A DNA stretch of 64,000 bases from Conidiobolus incongruus B7586 (lineage: Eukaryota > Entomophthoromycota > Entomophthoromycetes > Entomophthorales > Conidiobolaceae), in contig JNEM01011617.1 of NCBI GenBank assembly GCA_000697335.1, positions 1 through 64,000 of the forward strand. Direction: 5' to 3'. A model generated the notes under the pieces. The model searched no databases. It had not been told where the DNA came from and was given only the letters and a program-made list of their open reading frames with translations. Position numbers and translations under genes: made by a program. Numbering within the stretch: the stretch's first letter is position 1; the number at the start of each line of letters is the position of its first letter. Below, one piece after another: positions 11,529 through 22,384 of this stretch.

Positions 11529-12575
11529 ATGAATCTTTTCAACGCTATTATCTTATCACTTATCGCTAACACTGAAGTGCAGGCCCTCTTCTTCGATGGT
11601 GGCAGCCAAATGGGAAATTGGGGTAACCAAGGAATGAACTGGAATAGTGGAGATCAAGGAATGAATTGGAATAGTGGAGATCAAGGAATGAATTGGAATA
11701 GTGGAAATCAAGGGATGAATTGGAATAGTGGTAACCAAGATATGAATTGGAATAGTGGTAATCAAGATATGAAATGGAATAGCGGTAACCAAGGCAACTA
11801 TTGGAATCGTCCTCAAAATGACTGGAATCAGGACCAAGGAAATTACTGGAACCGTCCTCAGAATAACTGGAACAACCAGAATCAACAAGGAAACTGGTGG
11901 GATCAAGGTTCTAATAACAATGGCCAATATCCCAACCAAAGTCAGAATCAAAGTCAAAACCCTGGAGGTAACCAAAGCCAACAACAGCAGAGCCAATATC
12001 CTGACAATAATCAAAGTCAGCAACAACAGAGCCAATATCCTGGCAATAACCAAAATCAGCAACAGCAGAACCAAAGCCAGAACCAAGATCAAAGTCAGAA
12101 CCAAGATCAAGGTCAGCGTCCATCCGGTGGAAAGTGTGATGCTCCAGTCCCCGACAATGATCCCTGCAGCAAATCCAGTGCTCAAAGCCAAGGTCAATTC
12201 GGATCTCCTATGAACCAACCAAATCCAAGTGGTCAATGTACCGAATGGGCCGATGCCAGGTACAAAGAACTCTTTGGAGTCAACGCCCAATTGAATGGAG
12301 ATGCTCGTTTGTGGCCGTCCGACGCAAGAAGCAAAGGAGGATATTCAATTTCAGCCAAACCATCAGTTGGTGCGATGGTTGTTACTCAACCTGGCGTCCT
12401 CGGCGCAGGTAGTACTGGTCACGTTGGTATCGTTGAAAAAGTGTACCAGAACGGCGATGTTTGTGTCTCCAACTGGAACTTCCCAACTCCCTGGAAGACT
12501 ACCTACATTAAGCAAAAGGGGCAAGCTTCAGGTGTCGAATACATTCAAAAGAATGGTGTTCAACTTAAGTGTTAA
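11529..12575 (+). CDS. Secreted CHAP-domain hydrolase with tandem-repeat W/N/Q-rich linker
   Basis: A 348-residue single-exon protein. The signal peptide is residues 1-19 (cleavage near VQA). Residues 35-88 are six copies of a nine-residue repeat (consensus GMNWNSGNQ), followed by two longer GNYWNRPQN units (89-120), a QSQ/QQQ tract (127-196), then a CHAP domain from about 202. The triad is Cys237 (GQCTEWAD), His298 (GHVGIVEK) and Asn315 (VSNWN). The domain is closely similar to that of the 3589-4353 gene, but this protein lacks its SLSSDEYNQLW segment. The long aromatic- and amide-rich linker may bind polymer or self-associate outside the cell; that is inference. The gene is much richer in G and C than its flanks. 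Extracellular amidase/peptidase is the likely role; the substrate is unknown. Confidence 0.93.
   Translation: MNLFNAIILSLIANTEVQALFFDGGSQMGNWGNQGMNWNSGDQGMNWNSGDQGMNWNSGNQGMNWNSGNQDMNWNSGNQDMKWNSGNQGNYWNRPQNDWNQDQGNYWNRPQNNWNNQNQQGNWWDQGSNNNGQYPNQSQNQSQNPGGNQSQQQQSQYPDNNQSQQQQSQYPGNNQNQQQQNQSQNQDQSQNQDQGQRPSGGKCDAPVPDNDPCSKSSAQSQGQFGSPMNQPNPSGQCTEWADARYKELFGVNAQLNGDARLWPSDARSKGGYSISAKPSVGAMVVTQPGVLGAGSTGHVGIVEKVYQNGDVCVSNWNFPTPWKTTYIKQKGQASGVEYIQKNGVQLKC
11631..11792 (+). repeat. 27-bp tandem repeat inside the CHAP gene, six copies
   Basis: Six in-frame 27-bp units encode the nine-residue repeat of the linker. Units differ by a few bases. The length in whole codons means copy-number changes would keep the frame. 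Confidence 0.92.
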
Positions 12576-12649
12576 AGATCGCAATATGTACTATAAGTTC
12601 ACCCTCCCTCCTATATTCAGCTTTGAATCTATAATAATCTTTGATAAAT

Positions 12650-12655
12650 AATAAA
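12650..12655 (+). promoter_or_regulatory. Polyadenylation signal of the second intact CHAP gene
   Basis: AATAAA 75 bases after the stop codon, the first such motif downstream. Confidence 0.5.
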
Positions 12656-12677
12656 GCTATCATTACATAGACTTTTT

Positions 12678-12910
12678 GTTACAAATTGTCATGGATCGGA
12701 TCACTTTGTCATCATCATGATGCTGTCAATCATATCTTCTTACCTTATCTTATCCTCCTTATCTACTTTACCTTATCTTGTCTTATTTTGTCTTTGAACT
12801 ACCACCAACTTTTACATATAAAAATGGGAAACATTGTCAAATAAACAAAAAACTTTTACACTGATTACATTGAAAAAACTTGCTTACATTGACCCTGTTA
12901 TACAAATGCA
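12678..12910 (+). repeat. Dispersed repeat family 1, copy A
   Basis: About 230 bp whose reverse complement recurs at 19532-19775 with high similarity by eye. Matching landmarks, in order, are CATGGATCGGATCACTTTGT, TGATGCTGTCAATCATATC, a pyrimidine-rich CTTATC stretch and AACTTGCTTACAT. It is non-coding, has no clear terminal inverted repeats or target duplication, and begins about 100 bp after the CHAP gene. Confidence 0.85.
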
Positions 12911-15900
12911 TATATGAAATGATTAAATCTAACTCTAAATTTTTTACCAATAAAATCTGTTAAAGTTTTCTAGTATTACATTACATTATATATTTAAATC
13001 TGATATAAGTTTTGAAACTTAGACTTATTATACATTTATTCTATTGGTATTGAATTAAATAATATCAATATTATTCATAATAGTTAATTCAGTAACAATA
13101 GTTTAAAATAAATATATATTTACTCTGGAATATTATAACCTGAACAGTTTAAATAAGCCAATAATATCAAGGAGTGATATATTTTTTATCTTTCACATTA
13201 AGTATTTAGAAAGAATTATATTTTGACAAAATCAATTCATGGGTATATTTTTATTGGATATTTTTAGTAATTGTTAATAAAATCACTTACCTGGCTATAT
13301 TTATTAGGTTCAAAATAACTATTTGAATATGTGGATTTCATATTAAATAAATATATATGGATATCTAGATACTTTAAACTCAAGATAAAAATATATTTTA
13401 TTTTCAATCATAGTCAATTAATAATTAATGTTTAATATTATCATTAACACATAATCAATAAAATTGAAATAAAATATTTAAAAAAAGAATGAAAAGTAAA
13501 AAATAAATTTATTCAAAATCTTTGAAATAATTAAAACAATTTTATAAACAGTAATTTATTCTAACAGCAATACAAAAATATGTAAATGTATTACTTCATT
13601 CAATAAGAATGATTTTTATGAAAATATAAATTAAAATTCATAATGTATTTTCGATAAAAAATAACCCTTTATATTATATTGATATTCAAGGTATTTTTCA
13701 TTTTCATCAATTCTACATATTATTTAAATATTATGGTTTTTTATATTAATATTATATTCTTTATTATAATATATCAAATTAATGAATTTGGAATAGCAAA
13801 ACAAAAGGGGATATATATTGTATATTAAACAATCCAAAAATTAAAAAAAACTTCATAAATTGTATTTCAAATATATACCCTTGTTGAAAAAATAATTATT
13901 TATTTTGAATTACAAAAATCATTAAATTCTATCTTAATTAATGAGTTCACTATATGAAATAAAACTTTATAATTTCAACATAATACACTAAAATTATTAA
14001 AATAAGTATATACTATAAAAATTTGTTCATTTATATTTATGATGAAAATTATTAGCAAATCATTAAATAAATAAAGAATTTCAAATTTGTCATTAGAAAT
14101 GATTTGGAGAATACTGTATTATACTTGAGAATTTTAGTGTATATATTATCTAAAATATTATTCATCCAATTTTTAAAATGATGAAAATAATCTATAAAAA
14201 TATATATAGTTGGATATTGGCTATAATTACGAAACAGCTTGGCAAAATATCCTTTTACTACCATAATAAGACCAAATTATAATCAATTTTTTAATTACAT
14301 GAAAAAATTATTCCATATATATAAACCATCTTATCTGAATATTATATGCTTTATTTATATAACTATATAACATGCTTTTCGGTTCCAAATCATGGGATTT
14401 TTCAACACACTTTGATTACTACATAACTTTTCTAAAGAAAATTTTTTATTGGAAATTGAATAATATATCGAAAATTATCGAATATATAATTTCAATGGAG
14501 ACTTTACCTTTTTTAGTTTATGTTATATGGTTTATTATTTCAACATTTGTCTCAATTCACTTAAAGATTTTTGATAAAATTTCATCATAATTACAAATTT
14601 GTATCCAATATAACAGAAGTTAAATTTATATACGACAATATAACTAAATTTCGACCAATAGAAAAATATATATTTGATTTCAAGTTATAATGAATATGAA
14701 TTCAATCAATTGTTTTATTTCACTAATACACAGTGGTTCAAAAAATAAGTTTACCACTATTGATTTTTATTAAATACAAAGGAAGCTAGAGGAAAAATAA
14801 TATCACTAAAATCAAAATTCATCTCTTGTTTGAATAGCAAAATCCCATTCAAATTTTAATTAATTTACATTTTTTTTATAATTTTACTATGGATTTATAG
14901 TTTTTAAAGTTATTAATTATCTTCTCTTAATTTAAATTCTTGAATTTTCCTAAATAATCTTAGTGGCAAATATATTGACTCATATTTGATATATATATAA
15001 TCCAAAGTAATAAAAACTAAGTTATTTTCATAAATAGATTTTTAGTAATATCAGTTTTAAATACCTATTATTATATGTAAATATACTATCTATTTGACTT
15101 TCCTTACACTTGCTGATAATTTTGGTTTTAAAAAATCGAAAAAATATATTATTATATATTTTTTGACTATTAAAAATCACTGTAATTATTTAGGATTATT
15201 ATTTGTATTTAAAAAGAATATTTAATTTTTTTGCATACCTTTTATTTGTAAATCTATTATGGAGGTTTTAAATTATTAAATTTTTTATTGCTTGGTAATA
15301 AACTATATATTAGTATCTTTGATTGATTTATCAAAATATCTTTTTTGATTTTAATATAATAAATTTTATGACTATATGAATCTATATAAATTTTTTTTAC
15401 TTTATTAACCATTAAAAAATTATATTTAATTTATATTGTTATAAAATTTATAAAATGATGTTAATTTTTAATATATTTATATGTGCAATTATAAATATAT
15501 TTCTTAGACCAATTGTTTTTCTTGTTTCATGGTAAATTTATATTGGCTTAAACAAAAACCTTTTTATCATACCTTCCAGCTTTGAGTTGATTTTTTAAGA
15601 ATGTGCTATAAAATTATTTTTCCATTAACTATTGCTTTTATATTTTTATGAACATTTGATATTAAACAGTTTGAATACTTCAATATTTTAATCATTTCTT
15701 TTTAGTTAATTCTAGTAAAATTTATAATTCCATAGTTATTAAATTTATTAAGGCTTTTTGAAATTTCTCGAGAAATATATATTAAAGGGTATTTTTATAT
15801 CATTCTTCTTCATTGAGTATTATACTAGAGTGTTGGAAATATTATTATTGATAAAATAATATGTGATTATAGTATATGAATTACTATTTAAGCCACTGGA

Positions 15901-16728
15901 TATTTACAAATTTAATTTTAATATATTTTTTGAAAGGAATGCTTATCCAATAAAGGGTGTTTTAGGTAAATCAAAGGTATATAATAGCTCTGAATCCCAA
16001 ATTCAGTTAATCTTATAATGCAACCTTTCTAATCCATATTAAAAACTATTATTATAATATATTGTGTAATTTAAACCTCACTGGAATATTCTGTGCTTTA
16101 TTAATTAATCATCAATTAAATTATTATATTTTAAATATGAAAAATATAAATAACAGTAAATATCTTGTGATGAATGATTAGAAAAAACATACATTTGATT
16201 AACTAAATCATAATAGCTTAGCAATTCCATTTTCTCAATATTTAGATTTAGAATACTTTATTTTCAATAATCAATAATTATATTACTTATATATTGATTA
16301 AAGGCAAAATTATAATTTCAAACTAGCTTAATTTTTATTTTTATTAATTTCAATTGAATTAAAAAATGCTGAATAATTAGAACTACTATTCAAAGAATTA
16401 TTCAATTTAAATAAAATATAACTTATGCTCATATTGTTATAACCCATTAGATCAAAATCCTATGTATTTGAATTTTGTTTCAGAAACCTGTATATTTAAT
16501 ATTAAATAAATTATCTTTTAATCACAAGAAATTTAATATTATTTAGTAAAAAGTTTATAAAACTATTTTGATTATCCAATTTATTTTAAACAATAATCAA
16601 ATCCTAGTATAAAAGTTTTTTTTATTACCAATAATCATAATTATATAACTTAAGAGAATTAAATATATAAACTAGTTTTTGGTTTGCTGATTGAGTTTTT
16701 TAAAACAATATAAGTGAATTTATATTGA
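12911..16728. other. AT-rich intergenic stretch
   Basis: About 3.8 kb of very AT-rich sequence. Short open frames at 14052-14264 and 14372-14590 have no recognisable content. I see nothing else to annotate. Confidence 0.55.
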
Positions 16729-16981
16729 TGATAGGATGTGTTTTGGTGTTAAGGATTAGGTAAAAAGTTGAATGTTATGTTTGCTAGATATAATAAGAGG
16801 CAAGGATAAGTACCAATAAAGTAGATTACTTATAAATCACAAATATCCTGTCACGTATCTACCCAATTAGTCCATATATATTTACCTTTAATATCAGTTT
16901 ACCCATAATTTATCTCTTATTCTACTTTCCCTTAAATTGATCCATTCTTATCCCAATATCAAAGGGGGAAATACAACAGGG

Positions 16982-17061
16982 ATCTATCTATCTATTCATT
17001 CATCCAGTCATCTATCTATTCACTCATCCATCTATCCAACTATCTATCTATCTATCTATCT
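16982..17061 (+). repeat. Tetranucleotide microsatellite (TCTA/TCAT)n
   Basis: An imperfect tetranucleotide tract of about 80 bp inside the insertion carried by dispersed repeat family 2 copy A. The open frame across it is a by-product of the repeat. Confidence 0.9.
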
Positions 17062-17164
17062 GAAGGAAACTAACTCCAAGTCTTTGTCAAGAACTTCCAA
17101 TAAAACTCCATATAACTACATCCTAATCCTATAACTTATCCACACTCCAACTTAATTCAATACA

Positions 17165-17193
17165 ATTATCCTAGTTTCCAGCACTAGGATAAT
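17165..17193. repeat. Perfect hairpin near the end of the insertion
   Basis: ATTATCCTAG and CTAGGATAAT, ten-base perfect arms around a nine-base loop, lie 8 bases before the end of the 353-bp insertion. It could be part of the insertion's terminal structure; the family is not identified. Confidence 0.8.
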
Positions 17194-17618
17194 ACATATC
17201 CACAATGTCTCTAACCAAGGATTACAAAGATTTGATATTATCTAGGTGCTTGACTTAATCACTAGTTGATAAGTTATGACTTAAAAATTCAAGTGATTAA
17301 TGGATTTATGATGGAAAAAGATGTCTTTATTATAATGTTTGCAATTAAGGTTATATATCCATGGTAATTCATAGATTATGACTCACCTTCTAAAGGGTTA
17401 AAGTCTATCAATACTAAGATAACAACTATGGATGACTAATGAGGCTTTGTTGTATATAAATGAATCAAAAATGATGACAACATCCAATGACATCATGGAA
17501 GTGGCTTGATTATCAAAATACTTGCTGGTAACATTTATTTAAATATCACAATCCAGCATACATTTAATTAAATATCTATTAAACTTATATTAAACAAATA
17601 AGAATTAAATGTACTTAC

Positions 17619-18480
17619 CTTGACTATTTGAAAAAATTTTGGATATAGCAATTCTTAATTAAAGTTCAATTATAGAATCAATAAGAAAGGCAATAGCAAT
17701 CAGAGCATATGAAATACCATAGGTCAATATGATCATAAAATAAAACTAAGGATGATGAAAGTTGGCAATATTCATTCCAGCCAATTTGATGGTAGCCAAT
17801 AGAATCACTAATGTCGCCAATGGATAACAGAACATCCTTTCAGCCATCTATTGCCTATTTTACTAAAATTGGTCTTGCTCCATTGGCCTGTCAATTTGCA
17901 AATTTGCACAAGTATTAAAGATATTTCTGAAACTCCTCATACTAATAAATTGTACAGTGACACAGATGATGAAAGTGATTAAAAAGAAAATGCCTACAGG
18001 CAATAATACTATTTTAAAATAGAGGAGATTGTCGGATCCTGGACAATATATTTAACTCTGGAATAACTACTAAGGAATGTAATGATTATTATGATTACAC
18101 CAATACCAATCAACATAGTTAGCCAAAGATAATTTCGTATTTCCACAATATTTTTATATTGATGATTGTTCTACAAAGAGGAAAGATAATTTCTATATTT
18201 GTAAAGAAATTGAATAAGTGTCTGAAATGGTTAAATGCCAAAAGATTCAAACAATATTTGGTTCCTAATAAATTTTAGCGCCTATTGACATTAGTTCGGA
18301 TAGATGGATAAAAAAATCTGATATTGCCATATATACGATGAGTGGGATAGTAATGAGACTGATAAATTTGAAATCAATCGAGCAAAGTATAATGAGTGTG
18401 GGAAACACTAATGCTGTAGCAGTTATTCCAATGGGTTGTAGGATTTTTCCAATTACTGCATCAGGATTAAGTTCAGATAC
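17619..18480 (-). pseudogene. 7TM receptor pseudogene, subfamily of the 21310 and 24441 genes
   Basis: Reading from 18480 the sequence gives an (M)SELNPDAVIGKILQPIG start like the two intact neighbours, with the start codon lost (GTA). TM1, TM2 (AISDFFIHLSELMS) and parts of TM3-TM7 can be followed, but there are several in-frame stops and frame shifts beginning shortly after TM2. The exon-1 splice donor survives (CAAG/GTAAGT at 17619/17618), but no tail exon is recognisable beyond it. Dispersed repeat family 2 copy A ends about 85 bp further on and may have replaced it. Confidence 0.88.
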
Positions 18481-18487
18481 TATATTG

Positions 18488-19531
18488 TCCTTTATTCAAT
18501 AATATAAGTTATAGAAATTTAGAGCGAGTTTAGTATTATATATTCTTATACAATTCATGGTAAAAAAATTGTTTATAGATGATTTTGAATATTTTGGATT
18601 CATATATCATATTATCGATATAAGCTACGCCCTGCCTTAATAATAAAGGATATTGAAACCAAAATGGTTTCACCATCTGACAAATATTCGATATATATCA
18701 GTTCAACTAGTGTAATTTTGAAAGTTTAAAACAGATTATGTATAAAAAAGCTTGTATATGATTATTTTTCACTCAAAAACTAAGTTTTCATATGATCTTA
18801 ATTAATATATTGAAGATTAAATAATATTTTGAATACAAAATTTAATATAAATAATAATGGCATTCAAATTAGATTTACAAATCATATTCAAAAAAAACTT
18901 TCAAATTCAATATTACAATATAGATTAATGTAAATTTGATAATATTGAGACAAAAATATATAATAAACCTTTTAATATTATTGAAAATGCAGATCAAGGC
19001 AGCTGATTATAAAATAGTAAAGAATAAATCTTTTTAGCATTCTTATTAATATTTTGAATTCTTGAAACACCCTTTAATACTGATATTTAATGATACTTAT
19101 TTTGTACATCATTTTAAATACAGGTTATTACTAAATATTGTACTGAGGTCATTGTAATATTTAAACCAAAAATTGCAATATCGTGGTTTTGATATCTTAA
19201 TTTTATATTCTGTAAGAAATTCAATAATAATGTTCAAAACTTAGAGCTTCATGATGATGTCACTTTGAAGTTAGCATAACCAGGTATTAGATTACAATAA
19301 TAAAATTGAATCAATAAATTGATAAGTTTTCATAATATATTTCAATATAGATACATTTTTTGTATAAGAGTTTAAAGTGAAAAATTACATATTTTAAATA
19401 AGATATAAGTCTGATTTTTTCAATTATCTCTAGCCTAAAATAACATTATACCAATTAGTTGTTTATGGATAACACTAAGTTTAATTGTTTGACAACTATA
19501 TATAAACTAAAAGACTATTAGTAATAAAAAA
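18488..19531. other. AT-rich intergenic stretch
   Basis: Upstream of the receptor pseudogene on the minus strand. Nothing recognised. Confidence 0.55.
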
Positions 19532-19775
19532 CCATTTGTATATATAACCGAGTCGATGTAAGCAAGTTATTTTAGTATAATCAGTGACAATAAGTTCCTT
19601 GTTTATTTAACAATATTTCCCATCTTTATAAGTAAAAGTTAGTGATAGTTCAAAGATAAAATAAGACACGATAAGGTAAAGTCGATAAGGAAGATAAGAT
19701 TATGTAAGAAGATATGATTGACAGCATCATGATGATGACAAAGTGATCCGATCCATGACAATATACATAACAATT
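19532..19775 (-). repeat. Dispersed repeat family 1, copy B
   Basis: The inverted counterpart of 12678-12910, about 6.6 kb away. Similarity covers the whole unit, with small indels and substitutions scattered along it, so the copies are not recent. Confidence 0.85.
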
Positions 19776-21309
19776 ATCTTTATATTCATGAGTTCAATTG
19801 TACATGTAATTTTTTATATTTCCCAAATATCTATTACAATGTTGACTTGTATAAATCATAAAATGCCTTAAAACTAGGTCAAATTTTTTTAATAATACCA
19901 ACCTTAAAAGTAATTTAATATTCTCTCCTAATTTTATAATGTATTTGGAAATATCACTATTTCTGACGATCGTGAAATGAAAAAAAACTTTGATTCAGAA
20001 ATAAATTAATATTTGATATTCAGAAAGTAAATTATATTATTATAAGTTGATATAGTGCTTAGATAAACGTAATGTAAAACTCGAAAATTAAAATTTTAGT
20101 ATTATAAATTTGAAACAAATTAATATGATTATAAGAAAATTAAGTCATATAAATTAAATAATCCAAATTTTGGTTTAATTATTAACAATTGAATTATCCG
20201 ATCAATTTCTTCAAATCTTCTCATTAGTTGGCAGAATTTTTAGGATATTTACCATGAATAAAAAATTTGTAAGTGGATGAAAATAATCATAATACAAGAT
20301 TTGATAAAAATTTGATGCGAAATGTGAATTCAAGCTTTAATAGCTAATAATGGGTATTGTGACCAATTAAGTTAACTTAAGGACTTCAAACATTAAAGTT
20401 TTTTGTTTGTTTAGATTTATATTTTGTTCATTTTTGTAGATTGAAAAATTATTAGCATAGTAGTAAAATTTGATCTATAGTCTATGCAATAGTTGCGATA
20501 ATAATATTCATACAACATCAACTTATAATCAAATGACTAATATATGCTACCAGATTTAAAATAAAAATAGTTACACTTGGGTAACCTTCTCGGTGGCATA
20601 ATTCTAGTTTATAATTCTTTTATTGTATCACTTCGACAGTTGACAGTTGTTGTAGTACATGAATTTATTACAAATATATTGAGTTATTTGAATTTGTAAT
20701 TGTTTCAGACTTATTATGCTTGGTTAAATTGAAAATTATTTTAATATTACAAAATTTTATTAAAATATAAATGACCAAAATTAAAATTCAATTGAAAACA
20801 GATATTTAATGAAAATATTATTAGAATATATACTCAATATAAAAATTAAAATTTAATTTCTTCAATATTTCTATTAAATATATCCAGAATTTGAAATAAT
20901 CGAATATTTTACTATTTTGTTATTAAGTCTATTAGACATAATATCTAATTCAAATATTACCAAAATAATTTTTGGACTTGGTGTTAGGTTAAAATATCAA
21001 TGAAAATCTATCGGGAACATTAAAAAATATATTACTCAATTTAAACATAATAGTTTTCAGTATCAATTGACTAATATCAATTCAATAGTGATCGATAAAA
21101 TATTTGAATAGCATAGAATATATTGGAAACTTCTCTTAAGGTAAATCAGATATTGATATCCAATAGTTTTATCTTCAGCATTATACTTATATACCCAAAA
21201 ATCTCTTAAATAATTTTAATACAATAAAATTGATAATATCAGACTATCGAATCATATTTTTTTATAAATAATGCTTTATTAAATAATATTCAAATTAGCA
21301 CCAATTCAA
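19776..21309. other. AT-rich intergenic stretch
   Basis: No coding or repeat signal seen. Confidence 0.55.
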
Positions 21310-22324
21310 TCAAACACGAAATTGAGCTTGGGACTCTGGGAAGGATGTAGTAGAATTTTTAGATATATGGTCCATTGCGAAAGATCTTCCATCTAATAAA
21401 ATTATCATCAATATATTTCATAACCATTGTCAAACTATATAAATTACCTTTGAATGAATTATTCATTTTAAATTTAGCAATTTTTAAAGAATCCCAAAGA
21501 GCAGGATCCAAAACAAATGCAATAGCTGTTAAAATACCAGATACGCCTTGAGTTAATGCGAGAATAATATAGATAACTGGGTAATAATCTCCTGTCACGT
21601 CCATCACTGACATTGCAACGGTAGCTGGCAAAGTAATCACAGTGGCAAGTGGATAAAGGAAAGATCTTTCAGCCATTTTCCTGCGATTATTTTTAAACCG
21701 TTCTTGTTCATGATGGTTTTCAATCTGTAAATTAGCATAATTGTCAATCATATTTCTAAAACTGCGACGACTGATAAAGTAAACGCTGACACAGGTCACT
21801 AGGGTAAGTAAAGAAAACGCACCGATCAATCCTTCCTCGATTTTAAATAAAAGAGGGTTATCCGATCCGGGACGGCATTCTATTTTGTTTTCAACACCTT
21901 TATAAGTACCCATAAAGTGAAATCCTACCATCAAAATACCAATACTAATCAACATAGATAACCATACCATCACCTCATACTTCAAGGAAGATTTTTTAAG
22001 TTGAACAATTGCTCTATAAAGATGAAAACTAATGGCTATATTAGTAAAGAAGTAAAACAATCTTCCGAATAATCGAAACGCCGCCAGACCTTCACAATAT
22101 CGCGATCCCAGATATTTTTCTGTACCTAGAGACATAACCTCCGAAAGATGGATTGAAAAGTCTGCCATAGCTAGTGTTGCTATCAGTCTAATAGTGAGAC
22201 GATCGATTAGCTTGAAATCTATTGTTCCCAAAACCACAAGAGTTGTCATGACTAGACCAGTCGCCGTTAATCCTATAGGATGTAAGATTTTCCCTATAAT
22301 AACATCAGGATCTGTTTCAGACAT
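21310..22324 (-). CDS. Class A-like seven-transmembrane receptor, two exons
   Basis: Exon 1 is 22324-21448, the 55-bp intron 21447-21393 (GTAATT...TTAG), exon 2 21392-21310; the product is 319 residues. Membrane segments lie at about 16-36, 44-66, 80-106, 117-138, 163-186, 222-242 and 248-272. Cys77 and Cys150 fit the TM3-ECL2 disulfide of class A receptors. Asp55 in AMAD matches the TM2 aspartate, HLYR (101-104) stands where DRY is expected, and DPALW (273-277) replaces NPxxY. The RSFLYPLATVITLP block starts TM6. The spliced tail (DGRSFAMDHISKN...) aligns with that of the gene at 24441, which proves the intron; read unspliced, the frame continues to 21359 with an unrelated end. The ligand is unknown. 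Coupling to a G protein is inferred from fold only. It is transcribed divergently from the 24441 gene. Confidence 0.9.
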
Positions 22325-22377
22325 AGTGAGAACCGAATTTTTTATAATAAATTAATATATTCCTATAATTTGGATAC

Positions 22378-22384
22378 TTATATA
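22378..22384 (-). promoter_or_regulatory. TATA box of the 22324 receptor
   Basis: TATATAA on the minus strand about 54-60 bp upstream of the ATG. In such AT-rich sequence the motif alone is weak; the spacing shared with other genes of the window supports it. Confidence 0.35.

Larger units (their letters stand above)
16729..17533 (+). repeat. Dispersed repeat family 2, copy A, with a 353-bp insertion
   Basis: The outer parts (16729-16848 and 17196-17533) match the reverse complement of 30706-31160 in the same order. Shared landmarks are TAGGTAAAAAGTTGAATGTTAT, shortened here as AAAAAGTTGAAT, then GTAGATTACTTATAAATCAC, AATGTCTCTAACCAAGG, TATATCCATGGTAATTCAT and CCAATGACATCATGGAAGTG. The 353 bases 16849-17201 are absent from the other copy and are flanked by ATATCC at 16843-16848 and 17196-17201. 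It is non-coding. Confidence 0.85.

Noticed and set aside
11556-12290. 244-codon minus-strand open frame opposite the second intact CHAP gene
   Set aside because: Antisense of tandem Asn/Gln/Trp codons gives repetitive hydrophobic sequence; no domain is recognisable.
14372-14590. 72-codon plus-strand frame with a hydrophobic segment
   Set aside because: Base composition equals the flanks and no homologue is recognised; chance frames of this size are expected here.
16937-17134. 65-codon plus-strand frame
   Set aside because: It is translated microsatellite (Ser/Ile/Tyr/Leu repeats).
17165-17193. Helitron 3' end
   Set aside because: A hairpin near the insertion end fits, but the terminal CTRR and the 5' TC are not present at the insertion edges.
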